A stretch of 64,000 bases of DNA from Sphagnum magellanicum (GCA_021904315.1 CM038912.1:3249061-3313060); one strand, 5' to 3'; positions 1-11,793 are shown, numbered from the stretch's first letter. The notes: generated by a model not told the origin, from the sequence alone. Numbers and translations are program-made.

Positions 1-69
1 ATGTGTGAAAGATGCTTGTCAATACCTGTGACTGACAAATTGGGTCATGCATTTCCTTTTGATTTGCAG

Positions 70-1854
70 TGGATCACACCAGTTCATGATTTGAACCAGC
101 AGTGCACTTCAAGTAAGCCTGACTTGGTCATAATTTTCTTTCATGGCATAGGCCTTGGGAAAAATTATGAATGGAAGGAAACATGGACATCCATAACCAG
201 TGATGGCGAGCGTGTATGTTGGCCACAAGAGTGGTTGCCAGCAGACTTGGCCAGTAAAAATGGTGTTCGGATTCTTTCTCTATCATATGATTCTGCTCTT
301 CTTGGTGCAAATGAGGATGTGACAGAGATTGGAAAAAACCTCATCCAGAGCTTGGTGTGCAAAAGGTATGCCAATCTTATCCTGAATATCTTGTGTACAA
401 ATACTTATTAGTAGTCTTGCTCCTAAAACCCATGCAAGCATAACCACTGTCATATGACACATGTAAACTGCCCTTGAAATCTGTCTTTATTTGCATTGTC
501 AATCTTGTAAGATGAAGTTGGGCATGGATGCCATTATAGTTATGTCAAAGACATTGTAGCAAAGTCCATAATTATATGTTCAAGTAAAGATTTAGGCTGT
601 TTTACCTGAGGATGGTGTCCCCAAATTTGAAGAATTAAAAAAACCTGATATTGGCACCTTTGACCCTTTAAAGGCCATCCTTTAATTGGTTAACTCTGAA
701 TAGTAATTGCATTCTATCACATGTCAGTAAGTAACAAATCATTGATAATGTCCAGAATCTAACGATACTTATGCAATTGTTGTAGATTCATTTGATGTTT
801 GAAAATGACACTGTCTAATTTCATTCCGGATTTTATTGATAACTTGGTCTGTATCATGTGATCTTGGGTATACAAATTGAGTGGGAGTTTTAGAATTGCA
901 CATTTATCAAGAAGGTATCTTAAACTGATGGCAGTAATGGGTTATGTGCAGTGAATATGAACCCCTTTGGGAGGCCCCAATTGCATTAGTTGGTTACAGC
1001 TTCGGAGGTCTTGTTGTCAAAAGCTTGGTGGTTGAGGTTGAAAAGCGTGCTAAGCAAGCTCGTGTTGAGAATAATCTGGAGAGAGCAGCAAAACAAAGTT
1101 GCCAAAAGTTTTTGGGGAATCTAAAGGGGACCATATTTTATAGCGTACCGCATGCTGGTGGTAGAGAAGATTTCAAAGAGTACTTTATTTGGGAATGCAA
1201 AAAATTCAATGCATCCAAGAAGAAGCAAATTACTAAGTCAGGCCTTTTGAGAAGTATGGATTGTTTCAATCAACAAATGGCATACCTTACAGAAGATTTT
1301 GACATTGCTGTAGAACCAAGCCTCATCATATATGCATTTGGTGAAGGATTGCCTGTTCCAGAAGTGGTAAGCTTTTCATTCAAAACCTTAGCTATGTATC
1401 AAGGTGCATTTCATTCCAGATGTGCAAATTCACAGTAACTCATTGCATGTAGAAACTGGGCATCCAAGTTCTGGAAACGTACTAGTTTTCAAGTCCTTTG
1501 GGGAGATGGAGGTTGGTTAGATGGCAGTGAAAAAGTTTTAAAGTTTGAAAAGAGGCCTAATAGTCCCAAAGGGGTGAAGAGACACTCAATCATTCTTCCA
1601 GGTTGTAGGCAAGCTTAACATCAATTAATATTGTTTAGCTAATGTTCAAAATATTTTTGTGAATACAGGGATCTGTTTTAGTGCCATATGCCTCAGCTCA
1701 ACAATTGGCACGCAGAAACCATTACAAGGTTGAGGATGCTGACCATTTGACGATCTGCAAGCCATCTTCCAAGAATGCCATAAACTACAGCCTACTGAAA
1801 GATGTTCTTCTGACTATCATGAAGGGAGTTCAAACACAACCCACCCTCAGATGA
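70..1854 (+). CDS. SERAC1-like alpha/beta hydrolase, copy 1 (5' partial)
   Basis: Three exons are visible: 70-365, 952-1366 and 1669-1854 (stop TGA 1852-1854), with junction phases 0, 2 and 0 and GT-AG borders. They encode about 298 residues; earlier exons must lie left of the window. The first exon carries the oxyanion-side strand (IIFFHGIG) and the block CWPQEWLPADL typical of plant SERAC1-like proteins. The second carries the nucleophile elbow GYSFGG followed by LVVKSLVVEV, and the third carries DHLTICKP, whose His fits the catalytic base. SERAC1-family proteins are lipase-like serine hydrolases, the animal one acting in phospholipid remodelling; the plant substrate is not known to me. No stop or frameshift interrupts the exons, so this copy looks functional. 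A degenerate paralogue lies 3.3 kb downstream in the same orientation. The exon borders are inferred by reading and by their agreement with copy 2. Confidence 0.75.
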
Positions 1855-4059
1855 AACATAGTTGGTGAGAATTCAAGATCCTCCCAAAAAATCATGCAGT
1901 TTGGACACCACTCCTGACTTGGATCTATGTCAGCAAGTAAAATGTGAATGCAGGGTGATCAAGATTGAAATAAGCACAATTTACATGCAAAACCATGCAA
2001 ACACCAATGTTATAGTATTATTGAGTGTTATTCTATTTTAACTTCTATCTCAATTTGTATATTACCTTGTTTGATGTCTGAAGCTTCACAAGTTCAAATG
2101 TAGTTCTCTTATGAAAATAACTATTTTTTGAATTTTGATGGTTTTCAACAAATGACCAATAACTGATATGAACAATGAACTGTCAAACACAGAGATATTG
2201 CACTTTGTTCTGGATATATCTCTCATATTAAAATTGGATTCAGATCAACCTCAATGGGAGTGCATGAGCTGATGTTGGATTTCTAGTGTTTGCAAACCAA
2301 AGACTGATGTATCATTATACTCTTTTGAATGTAATTTGCTGTATTGCTAATTCATGGATGCCATTTGCAGTCAGCCCACAATAAGGGACCCACATGCCAA
2401 GCAGGCAATGTTGCTATTTAACATCATGACTTGAGCACTTGCAGTCACCAAGGCAGAAAAACCTTGAGGAAACAATGACATACAACACTAGTGGATTCAA
2501 TAGCTAAAGAAATGATTAAGATATCCTGCATATATAAATGCTCCACAATATGAGACTCACGATACTTTATAGTCAGCAATCATCAAATCAGCAACAATTT
2601 GCAGCCATTTTTCCTCCTTTCCTCACAAGTGTAGGCACTTCCTACCACAACTGCAGCCTCCTATGTACTCTTTGAGCATACAAGGCTTTCAGATGACGCT
2701 CCCCACTTCCTCTCTCCCCAGGACTTCTAGTGCAGACCTTCCTCGAGAACTGTGTGGAGATAGGTGTTTAGCAGATGATGGTGCTAATAATGAATTTTAC
2801 CATTCCAGACTACGTCATTGTGTACCTATGTCTGCAAATGTCTAGCCGAATGACAAGACTCCAAGGCGCAGGTGTACGGTTTGTTAGCCAGTCGGACTCC
2901 GGTGGTCTCCAAATCCTTGCAGAATTGATTAGCAGGAAAACAAAACCTCTTCAAGATAGCGATTCTTGCAGAATCCTCTCCAGGAACGAAACTTGGAAAC
3001 GGAAGATGTTAGCCATCTCGTGCCCAGATCTTCAGCTCGCGGTCACACATGGCCGGGATGTCCGAGTTTCATCTAATCTAAATTATCGTGGTTCATTTCC
3101 CTAGTAATCTAAATGTACAATCTCTTATTCCCCGTAATTTTCCCGGGATCCCAACGTGGCCCTGGGACTGTACGATGATCTACATGAGCTCTTCCGATCC
3201 ATTGGCTATACCGCGTCAAAAGTCGTCGCGGTTCGCGTGTGCCGCACAAAAAATCGGGAAGTTATTCCGCGCTTACATAGTTCAACAGCGATGGCAACGC
3301 AAGAGATCTGAAGATGTTCTAACCTTATTGCCTTAATTGTATGAGTTTCAGATACAGCTTCTTCACATATTCTCAGGTAACAACTCCACTCCATTACCCA
3401 GAAAGGATGGAAGTGGGGTACATATGCTTGTTCAACACTGAATGATCAGCTTCTCTTCATTAATTCTCGATCTCTTCCTGTACACAACTTGCTCATTTCC
3501 AATGTCAAGCATAACTTCTGGTGTCTTTACCTATATGTCCCAAAGTTTGAAGTTCTGGAAAATTGGACTGTTATGTTTTCCGGCGATGTGCAGCGGGGTG
3601 AAGGTTTTGTGCGAGTAGATGAAGCCTAAGTTCACACTGTTTTAAGGGCATGTTGTTGCAGACAATACAAACTCTGACGAAGACAATTTCTGCTGCGGCA
3701 GTTAGATCATCTCTCTACTCATCACTCACATCGTGACGTCTTCAATTCGCTGTTTGCTCATCGCTGCACACCATGGGCCAATTCAATGCCAAATCTCACG
3801 AGACCCAAAACTCATAACGAGCATCCTTTGTTACATAACCTCAAAACCCTAATTCTACTAGTGTAGGGACTGCTAGTTTGCGGGACTAGAGAGTTTATTC
3901 GCTCTGCCCTTCAGGATACAGATATTCTGATGCACCTAGAAATGGATCAAAGTTTGGTATCGCTACATTCTAGGGTCATGTGCAGTCACCATGGAGACCC
4001 GCATAACTGAAGGATCTACGTTCTTGGGCTTCTCCATGCTAACCTGCACCACGTGTTTC
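1855..4059. other. Spacer between the two hydrolase copies
   Basis: No intact gene was recognised. The part from about 2850 to 3340 is richer in CpG than its surroundings and has short open stretches, for example one reading ALGLYDDLHELFRSIGY near 3160-3215 that ends at a TGA near 3310. It could hold a 5' exon or promoter of the downstream hydrolase copy, or a gene fragment; I recognise no family. A 24-nt segment at 2738-2761 matches the serine/arginine-rich exon at 12134-12157 with one mismatch. Confidence 0.4.
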
Positions 4060-4960
4060 CAATTTAGTATGTTGAACATTTATCATCCGTAGGTTTACAG
4101 GTGTGATGTTGAACTCCGAGTTCATTTTCTGAGAAGTTTGTGGAACATTTCCTGTTTAAATGTTGCTGGTTTGAACTTCGATCCTTTTGGTGTGGTCCCA
4201 CAGTTTGAGGAATGTTCACCAGGTGTTACTGTGAACTGAATTGAACTGCGGGTTCATCTTTTGTTGAAGATTTTCCTAATTTAACTGTTGCTGGTTTGAA
4301 CTTGCCATAAGGGTTAATAGTAGAGCCATTCCACGTTGAGCTGCACTTGTATAATTAAGCAGTGTATTCACTTCTATGCCTATCGGGTTCTAGTTTACAA
4401 GAATTTGTGTTACCAACACTCCATAGGATGCTAGCCAATTCTGAAACTTTGGGTTGAACACTAGTCTAGTAATTGTCTACCAGGTGTTTTTTGAGAACTT
4501 TGTTGAACACTTTCTATTTTAGCTGTTGCTGATTTGAACTTGCCATGAGGGATAGAACCATTACATGATAATGTGGACTTGTATGTACCTCTATGCCTAT
4601 CAGGTTCTAGTTTGCAAGATTTGTGTTACCAACACGTTGTAGTTTGCTTGCCAAATCTGAAAAATTGGATTGATCACTAGACTAAATGTTCACCAGATGT
4701 TACTGTGAACCATGAGTTCATTTTTCCAGAACTTTGTCAAACATTTCCTCTTTTAACTGTTGGTCATTTGAACTTGCTGTAAGGGGTAGAGCCATTACAC
4801 AATGGGCTGCTTGTATAATTAAGCAGCATGTTCACATCTATGTCTATCAGGTTCTCATTTGCACAATTTGTGTTAAACACCAATACTCCATAGGATGCTA
4901 GCCAAATCTGAAACATTGGGTTGATCACTAGACTAATTGTGCATGTTTTGAAGCTATCTA
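4060..4960. repeat. Diverged tandem repeat, period about 235 bp
   Basis: A block of about 235 bp recurs three to four times. Its marker TTTGAACTTGCC, followed by AGAGCCATT or a variant, starts near 4299, 4533 and 4768, and the companion phrases 'taggatgctagcca' and 'tctatgcctatc' recur at the same spacing. A related stretch (GTTTGAACTTGCCATAAGGG) reappears near 23576, so the unit belongs to a dispersed family. It immediately precedes the first surviving exon of hydrolase copy 2. Confidence 0.7.
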
Positions 4961-5631
4961 AAAAGTCCCTGATTGTGGAATGGTATTTGGGGTCTATTCT
5001 TACATGAGACTAGCAATGAATACTCAAGCCAATAGAATCTATGAAGTGTTACACAAGTCACTGCATAGTAAAATATTGATAGCATAAGATATATGGTCTC
5101 TTCCTTTGAAACCCTCAAGTTTTGAGTGTTTCACCCATTCATGTGTTGAAGATGCTAATTAATGTGATGATCAATAATATCAAATGTTTGTTTTCCACTT
5201 TGCAGTCAATTCAGCCAGTGCATGAACTCTTCAAGTCCACTTCGATGAAGCCTGGAATGGTTGTCATTTTTTCCCATGGCATTGGCTTTGGGAAACACAA
5301 TGAATGGAAAGACACATGGACATCACGAACTGCCAGTGGACAGCTTGTATGTTGGCCACAAGAGTGGTTGCCTGCAGACTTGGCAAGTGAAAATATTAAT
5401 AATGTTTGGATTCTTTCTCTATCATATGATTCAACTCTTCTTCTTGGTGCCAACTCCAATGTGATGGAAATTGGAAAAAACCTGATCCAAAGTTTGGTGT
5501 CAAATAGGTATTGCAATCTCATCTCAAATATCTCCTATGTAGAAACATTTACTCTTGTTCTTTATTTCAGATCAAGACCACCAGTCACCTTTTTATGTCT
5601 TTTCCTGAATCAAGTTTTGTGCCATGCTGAT

Positions 5632-5639
5632 CTATGCAC
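5632..5639. repeat. Left target-site duplication of hAT element
   Basis: CTATGCAC directly abuts the left terminus of the element and is repeated exactly at 9362-9369. An 8-bp duplication is the length made by hAT transposases. Confidence 0.9.
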
Positions 5640-5651
5640 CAGTGCTGTCCA
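5640..5651. repeat. Left terminal inverted repeat of hAT element
   Basis: CAGTGCTGTCCA pairs with the inverted right end at 9350-9361 at 11 of 12 positions. Confidence 0.88.
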
Positions 5652-5849
5652 CACATCCTACAGGATCCGGCCGCAGCCTGGCTGTTTTATTCCAGCTAAA
5701 TTCTCAGCCGCAGCCGTAGCCGCCCGATTTACCTAGCGATATCGAGCCGCAATCGCAGCCGCCCACCACCACAACATTTCAGCTGTAGCCTTCTCCCTGC
5801 ATCATTGTTTTCATCATATCCGTTCATGTGTTTATAAAAAAATGTCAGC

Positions 5850-8110
5850 CTACTGTGAACGGTCCAGGTCCTGATTGGAGTGGAGGTAGAGGAGGGCGTT
5901 CAGTGTGTCGGGCTTCAACGCGTTGTGCTTGTTGGTCCGCGTATTGCCGATGGACGAGAATGTACATTCTGGCATCGAACTCGAAGCCAAAATGTAGAGT
6001 ATGGCACAAGCGACGCGAGCTAGAATGGGAAAATTGGCGGACTTGATTTTCCACCATGGCAATAGGCCGACGTCATGCTTGACTTCGCCATTTGGTCGAG
6101 CTTTTTTACGTGTATCCTCCTGAAGCAAAACTTTCTTGTCGCTTTTGTCAGCCTTGAGCAAGCGATACGAGGCCAACTCATGCTCGATAAGGGCCTCGAG
6201 CTGGGCTGCCTCGCCTTGCTCATGGTCGTTGTTGCTCTCCAAAGAATCGTCGTCTCTGTCATCTCGACTAGGGCCGACGTGGACAAAGACAGTGCGCGAC
6301 TTCTTGGCGTGGATCTTCTTTGCCGGTAGTGGACGCTTGTCACCAGACTTGGACACCGCCATCTGCTTGGGTGGGCCAACCTTACGCATAATGTCCTTGA
6401 GGTAGAGCAGGCCATGGTTGATCAGCTATTGAGTGAAGCCGCAATCGAGCAGGTGGTTCTTTTGCAACAGATCCAAGTAGGTGGCGGCAGTGTGGAGCGG
6501 CTTAAGGAAGTATTTCTCCTTGAGCTGACTAAATAGGAGTGCCTTGATGGGGCCAATCTCGTCACTGTTAGCTGCAATGGTCACTTTCTCGTCGTTTGCA
6601 CCATCGACGATGATGGGTTCAACTTGCGGTTGGAGGTGGGCCATTAGTTTGGCAAACCACATGCCGATGAGATGAATGGTGGGCATGAGGAACGGCTCCA
6701 AGGACTTGCTAGCCAGCTTGAAGTAGTGCAGTAGTCGAATAAGTTCAATGAGCAATGGCTTCAAGATGCACTCGGCGCACTCTTCCTGTTTCCTCTTTTT
6801 CAGCAGCTCGATGGATGTAGTAGTTCGACGACCACAAACTGCAACATGATGAGGAGACCATTAAAGCGCGTTACCACGTCCTACTTCATCTTGTTATTCA
6901 ACTTCTTGTTTAGGAATGTCTTCTTCATGTACGTGACTAGCGCCTTTGCATCATCGATCGTGTCAAAGACCAACTCGGACTCTTCGTAGAAGAGGTAGGT
7001 CGCTAGCTGCTTAACACCGCCCACCACGCGGGTTTGCTTCCGCAGCACATAATTGATACATGTCGACAGGTGATGGCAATAACATAGGTCCAGCTCGAAC
7101 TACGACAACATTCCTTCTGCTCCGTTATTGTTCGACGCCACATTCGACTTGACCACCACCTACTAATCCGCCGCCTGAACCGTCACCTCCTCCTCCTTCC
7201 AGGATATGAACAGGCGGACATTGTTAACAAAGTCGCGATGAATCGCTAGCGCGGTGTGGCTCGTGCCTTCGCTGAACTCATCACAAGACACGACACGAAC
7301 GTGCATGACCCAATTATCGTCGATCATGTGCAGGGTGTTAGCACTATATGCCATCTATGTGGCGTTGTCCGTCCAAATGTTAGTGGAGAATGCAACGCGC
7401 CCATTGTCAATGAAATGCTTGCGCAAAATGACTTGTAGCTTCAAGACACCTTTGTCAAATCGGACCATCGTATTACGCTTGACGATCTGTCGAGACTGCA
7501 GCAAGTCTTGGATGAGCAGTGGCGTCTTGCTGGCAAAGCCAATGTCCAGGGCGGTCTAGATGACGTTCTCGAAGCCTGCGCCCTCCACCGACGAGAACGA
7601 GCGAATGTCCCACGAACACATGTTGACGAAGGCATTGGTCATGTTGTACTTGGCGGAGTCGGTTGGCATGTCGCGCTTACTCACCCAAACGGCTAAATTG
7701 TTCAAAGAAAAAACTACAATAGTCGCACGTGAGTGGGTGTGGCCATTCATTGACGACATGCCATCTCGCAAGTTATATACGTAGATACTGAGGCAAGTGA
7801 GCTTGATGCAGGCGCACATGTACACCGTCTTGGTCCGCCCCTTGCCATCCACCTCCACATCGAGGCACACCCACTTGCCATTGGCCTTCATGACCACCTA
7901 GCCCATGCGATCCCATAGCTTGTTGGTTGATGGTCAATTTTTCGACGTAAAGGGTATCATTGCATACTACGGGTTCTTGCTAGTCAAATCAACGGATATC
8001 TTCTTCTTAGTGTCATCAAGCGACTCGAAGCACTGCATGATGTGTTGTGCCAATCAAGACACAAAATTTGAGAATGTTGATCTCAAAGTCAAAAACTTGC
8101 ACTAGGAAGT
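5850..8110 (-). pseudogene. hAT transposase, degenerate
   Basis: Pieces of one transposase appear on the - strand in shifting frames. The C-terminal dimerisation domain lies in 5850-6389: LLPWWKIKSANFPILARVA, then a variant of the SER-type motif (ECTFSSIGNTRT) and a LKPDTLNALLYL tail. Upstream, 6426-6764 has the KPLHTAATYLD block that precedes that domain. The segment 7163-7354 has HMIDDNWVMHVRVVSCDEF, the catalytic-core strand seen in hAT proteins. The segment 7556-7897 resembles the N-terminal region after the BED zinc finger. At least three frame changes or stops separate the pieces, so no full-length protein can be made. The gene lies inside the element defined by the ends at 5640 and 9361. 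Confidence 0.8.
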
Positions 8111-8283
8111 AGTGAGCACCATATGCTACTCTGCAAAATGCGCTGCAAAGTAGCATTAACTTTGGAGTTTGAACTCTAGTACTAACTTGTAAGGTTGCCA
8201 AGGCGGAATATCTTGTTTTAATGACGCTAATTTGGCTTCTTTATAATAAATATGCATGACGCTTTGAAAATTGATACCAATCA

Positions 8284-8421
8284 GGACATACTCTTTGAAT
8301 AACCGCCGCAACTGTAGCCGCCCATTGAGGGACATACTCTTTGAATAACCATCGCAACTGTAGCCGCCCATTGAGGGACATACTCTTTGAATAACCGCCG
8401 CAGCTGTAGCCACCCATTGAG
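8284..8421. repeat. Three 46-bp tandem repeats in the hAT element
   Basis: Units beginning GGACATACTCTTTGAATAAC start at 8284, 8330 and 8376 and differ at only a few positions. Each contains a GCCGCAACTGTAGCCGCCC-type core resembling the subterminal motifs at both ends of the element, so they may be additional transposase-binding sites. Confidence 0.85.
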
Positions 8422-8819
8422 GTGCACAGTTGCCTACACCCGGCCGTTGCTAAAAATCCTGGCCGCAACTGCAGCTTGACGCGCTCCCAAGTCACGGGGT
8501 GAAACCCACTTGAGGGTTTCACAAAGTCAAGTTGCAGAAAGTTGAACTTGGTAGCACGCTCCCGGCTTCCAACTCTAGAAAGGGGTAGAGGGTCGAATTG
8601 GGAGCCCCGGGATTAGACTAGGAAGAGGGACTAGCTTAGCTTGTGTGATTCTGCATTCAAAAAACCAACCCCACGAGGTTAGTTTAGCATTTGAGACACC
8701 TTTTGGTGTTAGGACTTACCACGGGCACTTGGACACACAAGACTCACCACAGCCCGGACTCGAGGGAAGCCACCACCTTCCCCCATATAGTATTCTCTGC
8801 AGCTCGCCGCCGAGGCTAC

Positions 8820-9250
8820 ATCCAAATGGCACAAATTCCCGGGACTCCCAAGTTGGAGTCCCGAAATTGTCCCGAAATCGTCCCGGTTGGAGTCCCGGGA
8901 CTTTGGGAGGTCATATCTTCTCGTTCTGACCTCCGATCGCGACGAGGTCTGAAGCATAGTTGTAGCCCTCGTCGAGATCTTTCCAACGCCGTGTAGTACA
9001 CCCGAATCGGACATCGCAAACTGGTCGATTCTCGACTTTTAGTGGTCGGGAGTCAAACTGCCAGTTTGACTCCCGGCCCTTCTTTTGCCCATAACTTGGG
9101 CTGCAGATGTCCGAATTGCTAATGCGAGGGCATTTTCGATATCTACGTTTCAAGAGCTTTCTAATGACACCAAGAACACCCCAATGCGAGGTGTTTTGCC
9201 CCTTGCTGTCGAGCTCTGAACATTCGGGAGTCCTAGAGGACTCCCAACCT
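8820..9250. repeat. GC-rich segment with nested palindromes
   Basis: GGGAGTCC and GGACTCCC recur many times in both orientations between 8840 and 9246. A near-perfect 29-bp palindrome occupies 9047-9075 (14-bp arms CGGGAGTCAAACTG around one base), and a shorter one lies at 9227-9246. The phrases 'cccataacttgggctgcagatgtccg' (split here as a description, 9087-9112) and 'aagagctttctaatg' resemble untranslated stretches common in plant retrotransposons, so this may be a nested insertion or captured sequence inside the hAT element. Confidence 0.6.
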
Positions 9251-9361
9251 CCAACTTTTCCAAGTGTTGGGCTTCACCCCCACACTTGGCCAAAGTGGGG
9301 TTGCGACACAGCTGATTTGCGGTTGCGGCTGCGGCTATTGGCTAGTTGTTGGACTGCACTG

Positions 9362-9369
9362 CTATGCAC
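9362..9369. repeat. Right target-site duplication of hAT element
   Basis: CTATGCAC directly follows the right terminus and is identical to 5632-5639. Confidence 0.9.
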
Positions 9370-10909
9370 TACTGATGTTTGAATCTGTTCATTTCATGCT
9401 TCAACCTTGAAATATGAAATTGGGCATGGTTGATGTTGAAGTTAAAAGATATTAAACCAAAGTCCAATTTCAACAAGTTTATGTGGTGATGATTTTTTGT
9501 GAATAGAATGTTGGATGCTTGCTTTCAAGATCATAATACAATAGGGATTAATCCATGTAGTTACATACTATTTTCAAAAACTTTCACCATATGGCAATAC
9601 CAATTACAAGTCCTTTGTATAACAAGCTTTATAGGATTTCATTGGTAAACTTGTATGATTTAATTTGGAAAGAGATTGACTTGGACAATGTTCATAGTAA
9701 GGTGGTTGCAAGTGTTATGTAAAACTAGTCCCATGGGGTGCAAATGAAGTCATCATTAATTAATGGTAGTGATGATTTATGTGTAGAAATTATAAAAGCT
9801 ATTGGGAAGCCCCAATTGTATTGGTTGGTCATAGGTTTGGAGGTCTTGTACTCAAAAGCTTGGTGGTTGAGGTTGACAAATGTGCAAAACAAACTCACAA
9901 TGTGAGTGATATGGAGCTGTGAGTGCAAGAAAGGTGCAAATTGTTTTTGAGTGATCTGAAAGGGACAATTTTTTATGGTGTACCACATGCTGGTGGTGAA
10001 GAAGCATTCAAAAAATACTTGGTTTGGTGATGCAAACAAATCATTACTGCCAACATGAGTCAGATCAAGAAATCAGGCCTTTTGAAAAATGTGAAATCAT
10101 TTGACCGACAAATGGCGCAGCTTTCAGTAGATTTCAGATTGACAGTTACAGACAGCCTTAACATTTATGCATTTGGGGAAGGATTGCCTCTCGAACCAGG
10201 GGTAAGCATTTCATCTAGAAACCTTAGCTATTTTAACTCCTCTTCAACAAAACATTTTGGCTTCTAAACCTGTGTGCATGATTTCTATTTCAGCTTTGAA
10301 ATTTCCAAAAGTCCTTATCATGGGTTATAAGGATGTATGCAAGAAGGAATTGGGTGCAAGGTCTCCATATGTGCCATTCTTGGTCTCTACATCACTTGTC
10401 ATTTGCAATATTGCCTACAATTGTTTTTGTGGTTGTGTGGTTGTGATCAATTTTAAAATACTAACCAAACTTCACTTCATTACCGCAGTAAAAGGGGGTG
10501 GGGGATTGGGGTTGGGGTTTGCTTGGTTGGTGTGAAGAAACAACCAATACTTTGATTGCAGGCAAATTTGAAAACCATTCTTCTTCCATTGATTTTTTCA
10601 AATTGACCTTTGTCTATGCAGGAACCAGTTTTGGTACCATATGCTTCAGCTCAACAATTGTCATGGAACAATAATTACAAGGTTGAGAATGTGACTCATT
10701 TGACAATCTGCAAGCCAGCTTCAAAGCAAGCTGCAAACTACAGCCTATTGAAAAACTGTCTTGTTGAAATTGGGCAGGCAGTTCAAACACAAACCACCCC
10801 ATCCTTGCTTCAGGATAAGCATGTCGTGAGCCATGCAATATCCTGCGAACAACCTCCTTCTGAAGAAGCATCCACTTCCTACTCAATCCCTGAGTTCAAC
10901 TTAAGGTAG

Positions 10910-11793
10910 CACCTAAAATGTTAGTGCAGTGTATCACTTTCTCTGACTAGGCTTTCAAACTTCTAATTGGCAATACATTTAGTTTGTGGTATGTTGAGGT
11001 GGAGTGTATCAAAACTGACACACAAGAGTGACCGAGAGAATAGAGCACCCAGGGGAAGAACTGGAATTCTCTGTTTCTGCATGCAACAAGAGATAAGTTT
11101 TTTCGTTACAAATATTGGTTTACTTGTTGACAAGGTGTGGCAGGTATAGGAAAATGCCAACAATCTATGCTTAACAAAGTGCGGACCAATCTATCCTTGG
11201 ACATGGCATTTTGCCTTTCTTACTGTTGAAAGATATGGGTATGCTTGAATAGTTTCCAAAGAAGATTTGCTCCACCAATCTGTAGCAAGGACTACATTTG
11301 TCAGCTTGCATGGCTTTGGGGGCTAAGAAGAGAATGATGTTATGTAATATGACTTCTCACATCATCCTAACCGAGCAGAGACATTTAAGAATGCCATGCC
11401 AACACAACTGATTGATGTTGACAGCTGGAGTTCCCCAGTAAATGCAGTCCTTAATTTACCAGACAAGCAGTACCTTGATATCAGCAGGGTGGAAGTGTCA
11501 ATTCTGCAACAATGAATTGCAACTTGTTTCTTCCCATCATGTTTTCCCCATGAAGGCAGCCAACTGCATATCACAGTTGTCGCCTCCTAAAGCTTCTATT
11601 TGGTCATTTGCCTGAAAATAAAGAAAGCTGACAGTGCCAAATCCTAAGAAGTATGTACCCAACATTACAAGAACTACAATTTAAAAACCTGCAACACCTG
11701 TCCATACCTAAAAGGTCTGATCAACAACCTGTCTTTTTGGCAGTACAAGCTATGTCATAAGGACATTTCAAACTATTTACTGATGCCGATCAA
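10910..11793. other. Convergent intergenic spacer
   Basis: The spacer separates the stop codon of hydrolase copy 2 (+) from the stop codon of the - strand Arg/Ser-rich protein. It presumably holds both 3' untranslated regions. No repeat or further gene was recognised. Confidence 0.5.

Larger units (their letters stand above)
5640..9361 (-). mobile_element. Complete hAT-superfamily DNA transposon, 3,722 bp
   Basis: Both ends are defined: the left end starts CAGTGCTGTCCA and the right end, read from outside in, starts CAGTGCAGTCCA. That gives 12-bp terminal inverted repeats with one mismatch, flanked by a perfect 8-bp duplication CTATGCAC. Both subterminal zones are loaded with GCCGC-type motifs (AGCCGCAGCCG near 5692 and, inverted, near 9320-9338), as expected of transposase-binding sites. 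A degenerate hAT transposase lies inside on the - strand. The element sits in the first intron of hydrolase copy 2. The internal part 8430-9300 has no transposase homology and a different base composition. The ends are well conserved while the coding part is broken, so it is probably non-autonomous now. Confidence 0.9.
5206..10909 (+). pseudogene. SERAC1-like hydrolase, copy 2, inactivated
   Basis: Exons corresponding one-to-one to copy 1 are 5206-5507, 9787-10201 and 10622-10909, with the same phases (0, 2, 0). The middle exon is 415 bp, exactly as in copy 1. The first and last exons are open and keep CWPQEWLPADL and THLTICKP. The middle exon is dead: the nucleophile elbow reads GHRFGG because the Ser codon is AGG (9833-9835), and in-frame TGA codons occur at 9920-9922 and 10028-10030. 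The first intron is 4,279 bp because a 3,722-bp hAT element lies in it; without the element and one target-site copy it would be 549 bp, close to the 586 bp of copy 1. The C-terminus is 34 codons longer than copy 1. The copy most likely arose by tandem duplication, followed by loss of catalysis. A non-catalytic transcript remains possible. Confidence 0.8.
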
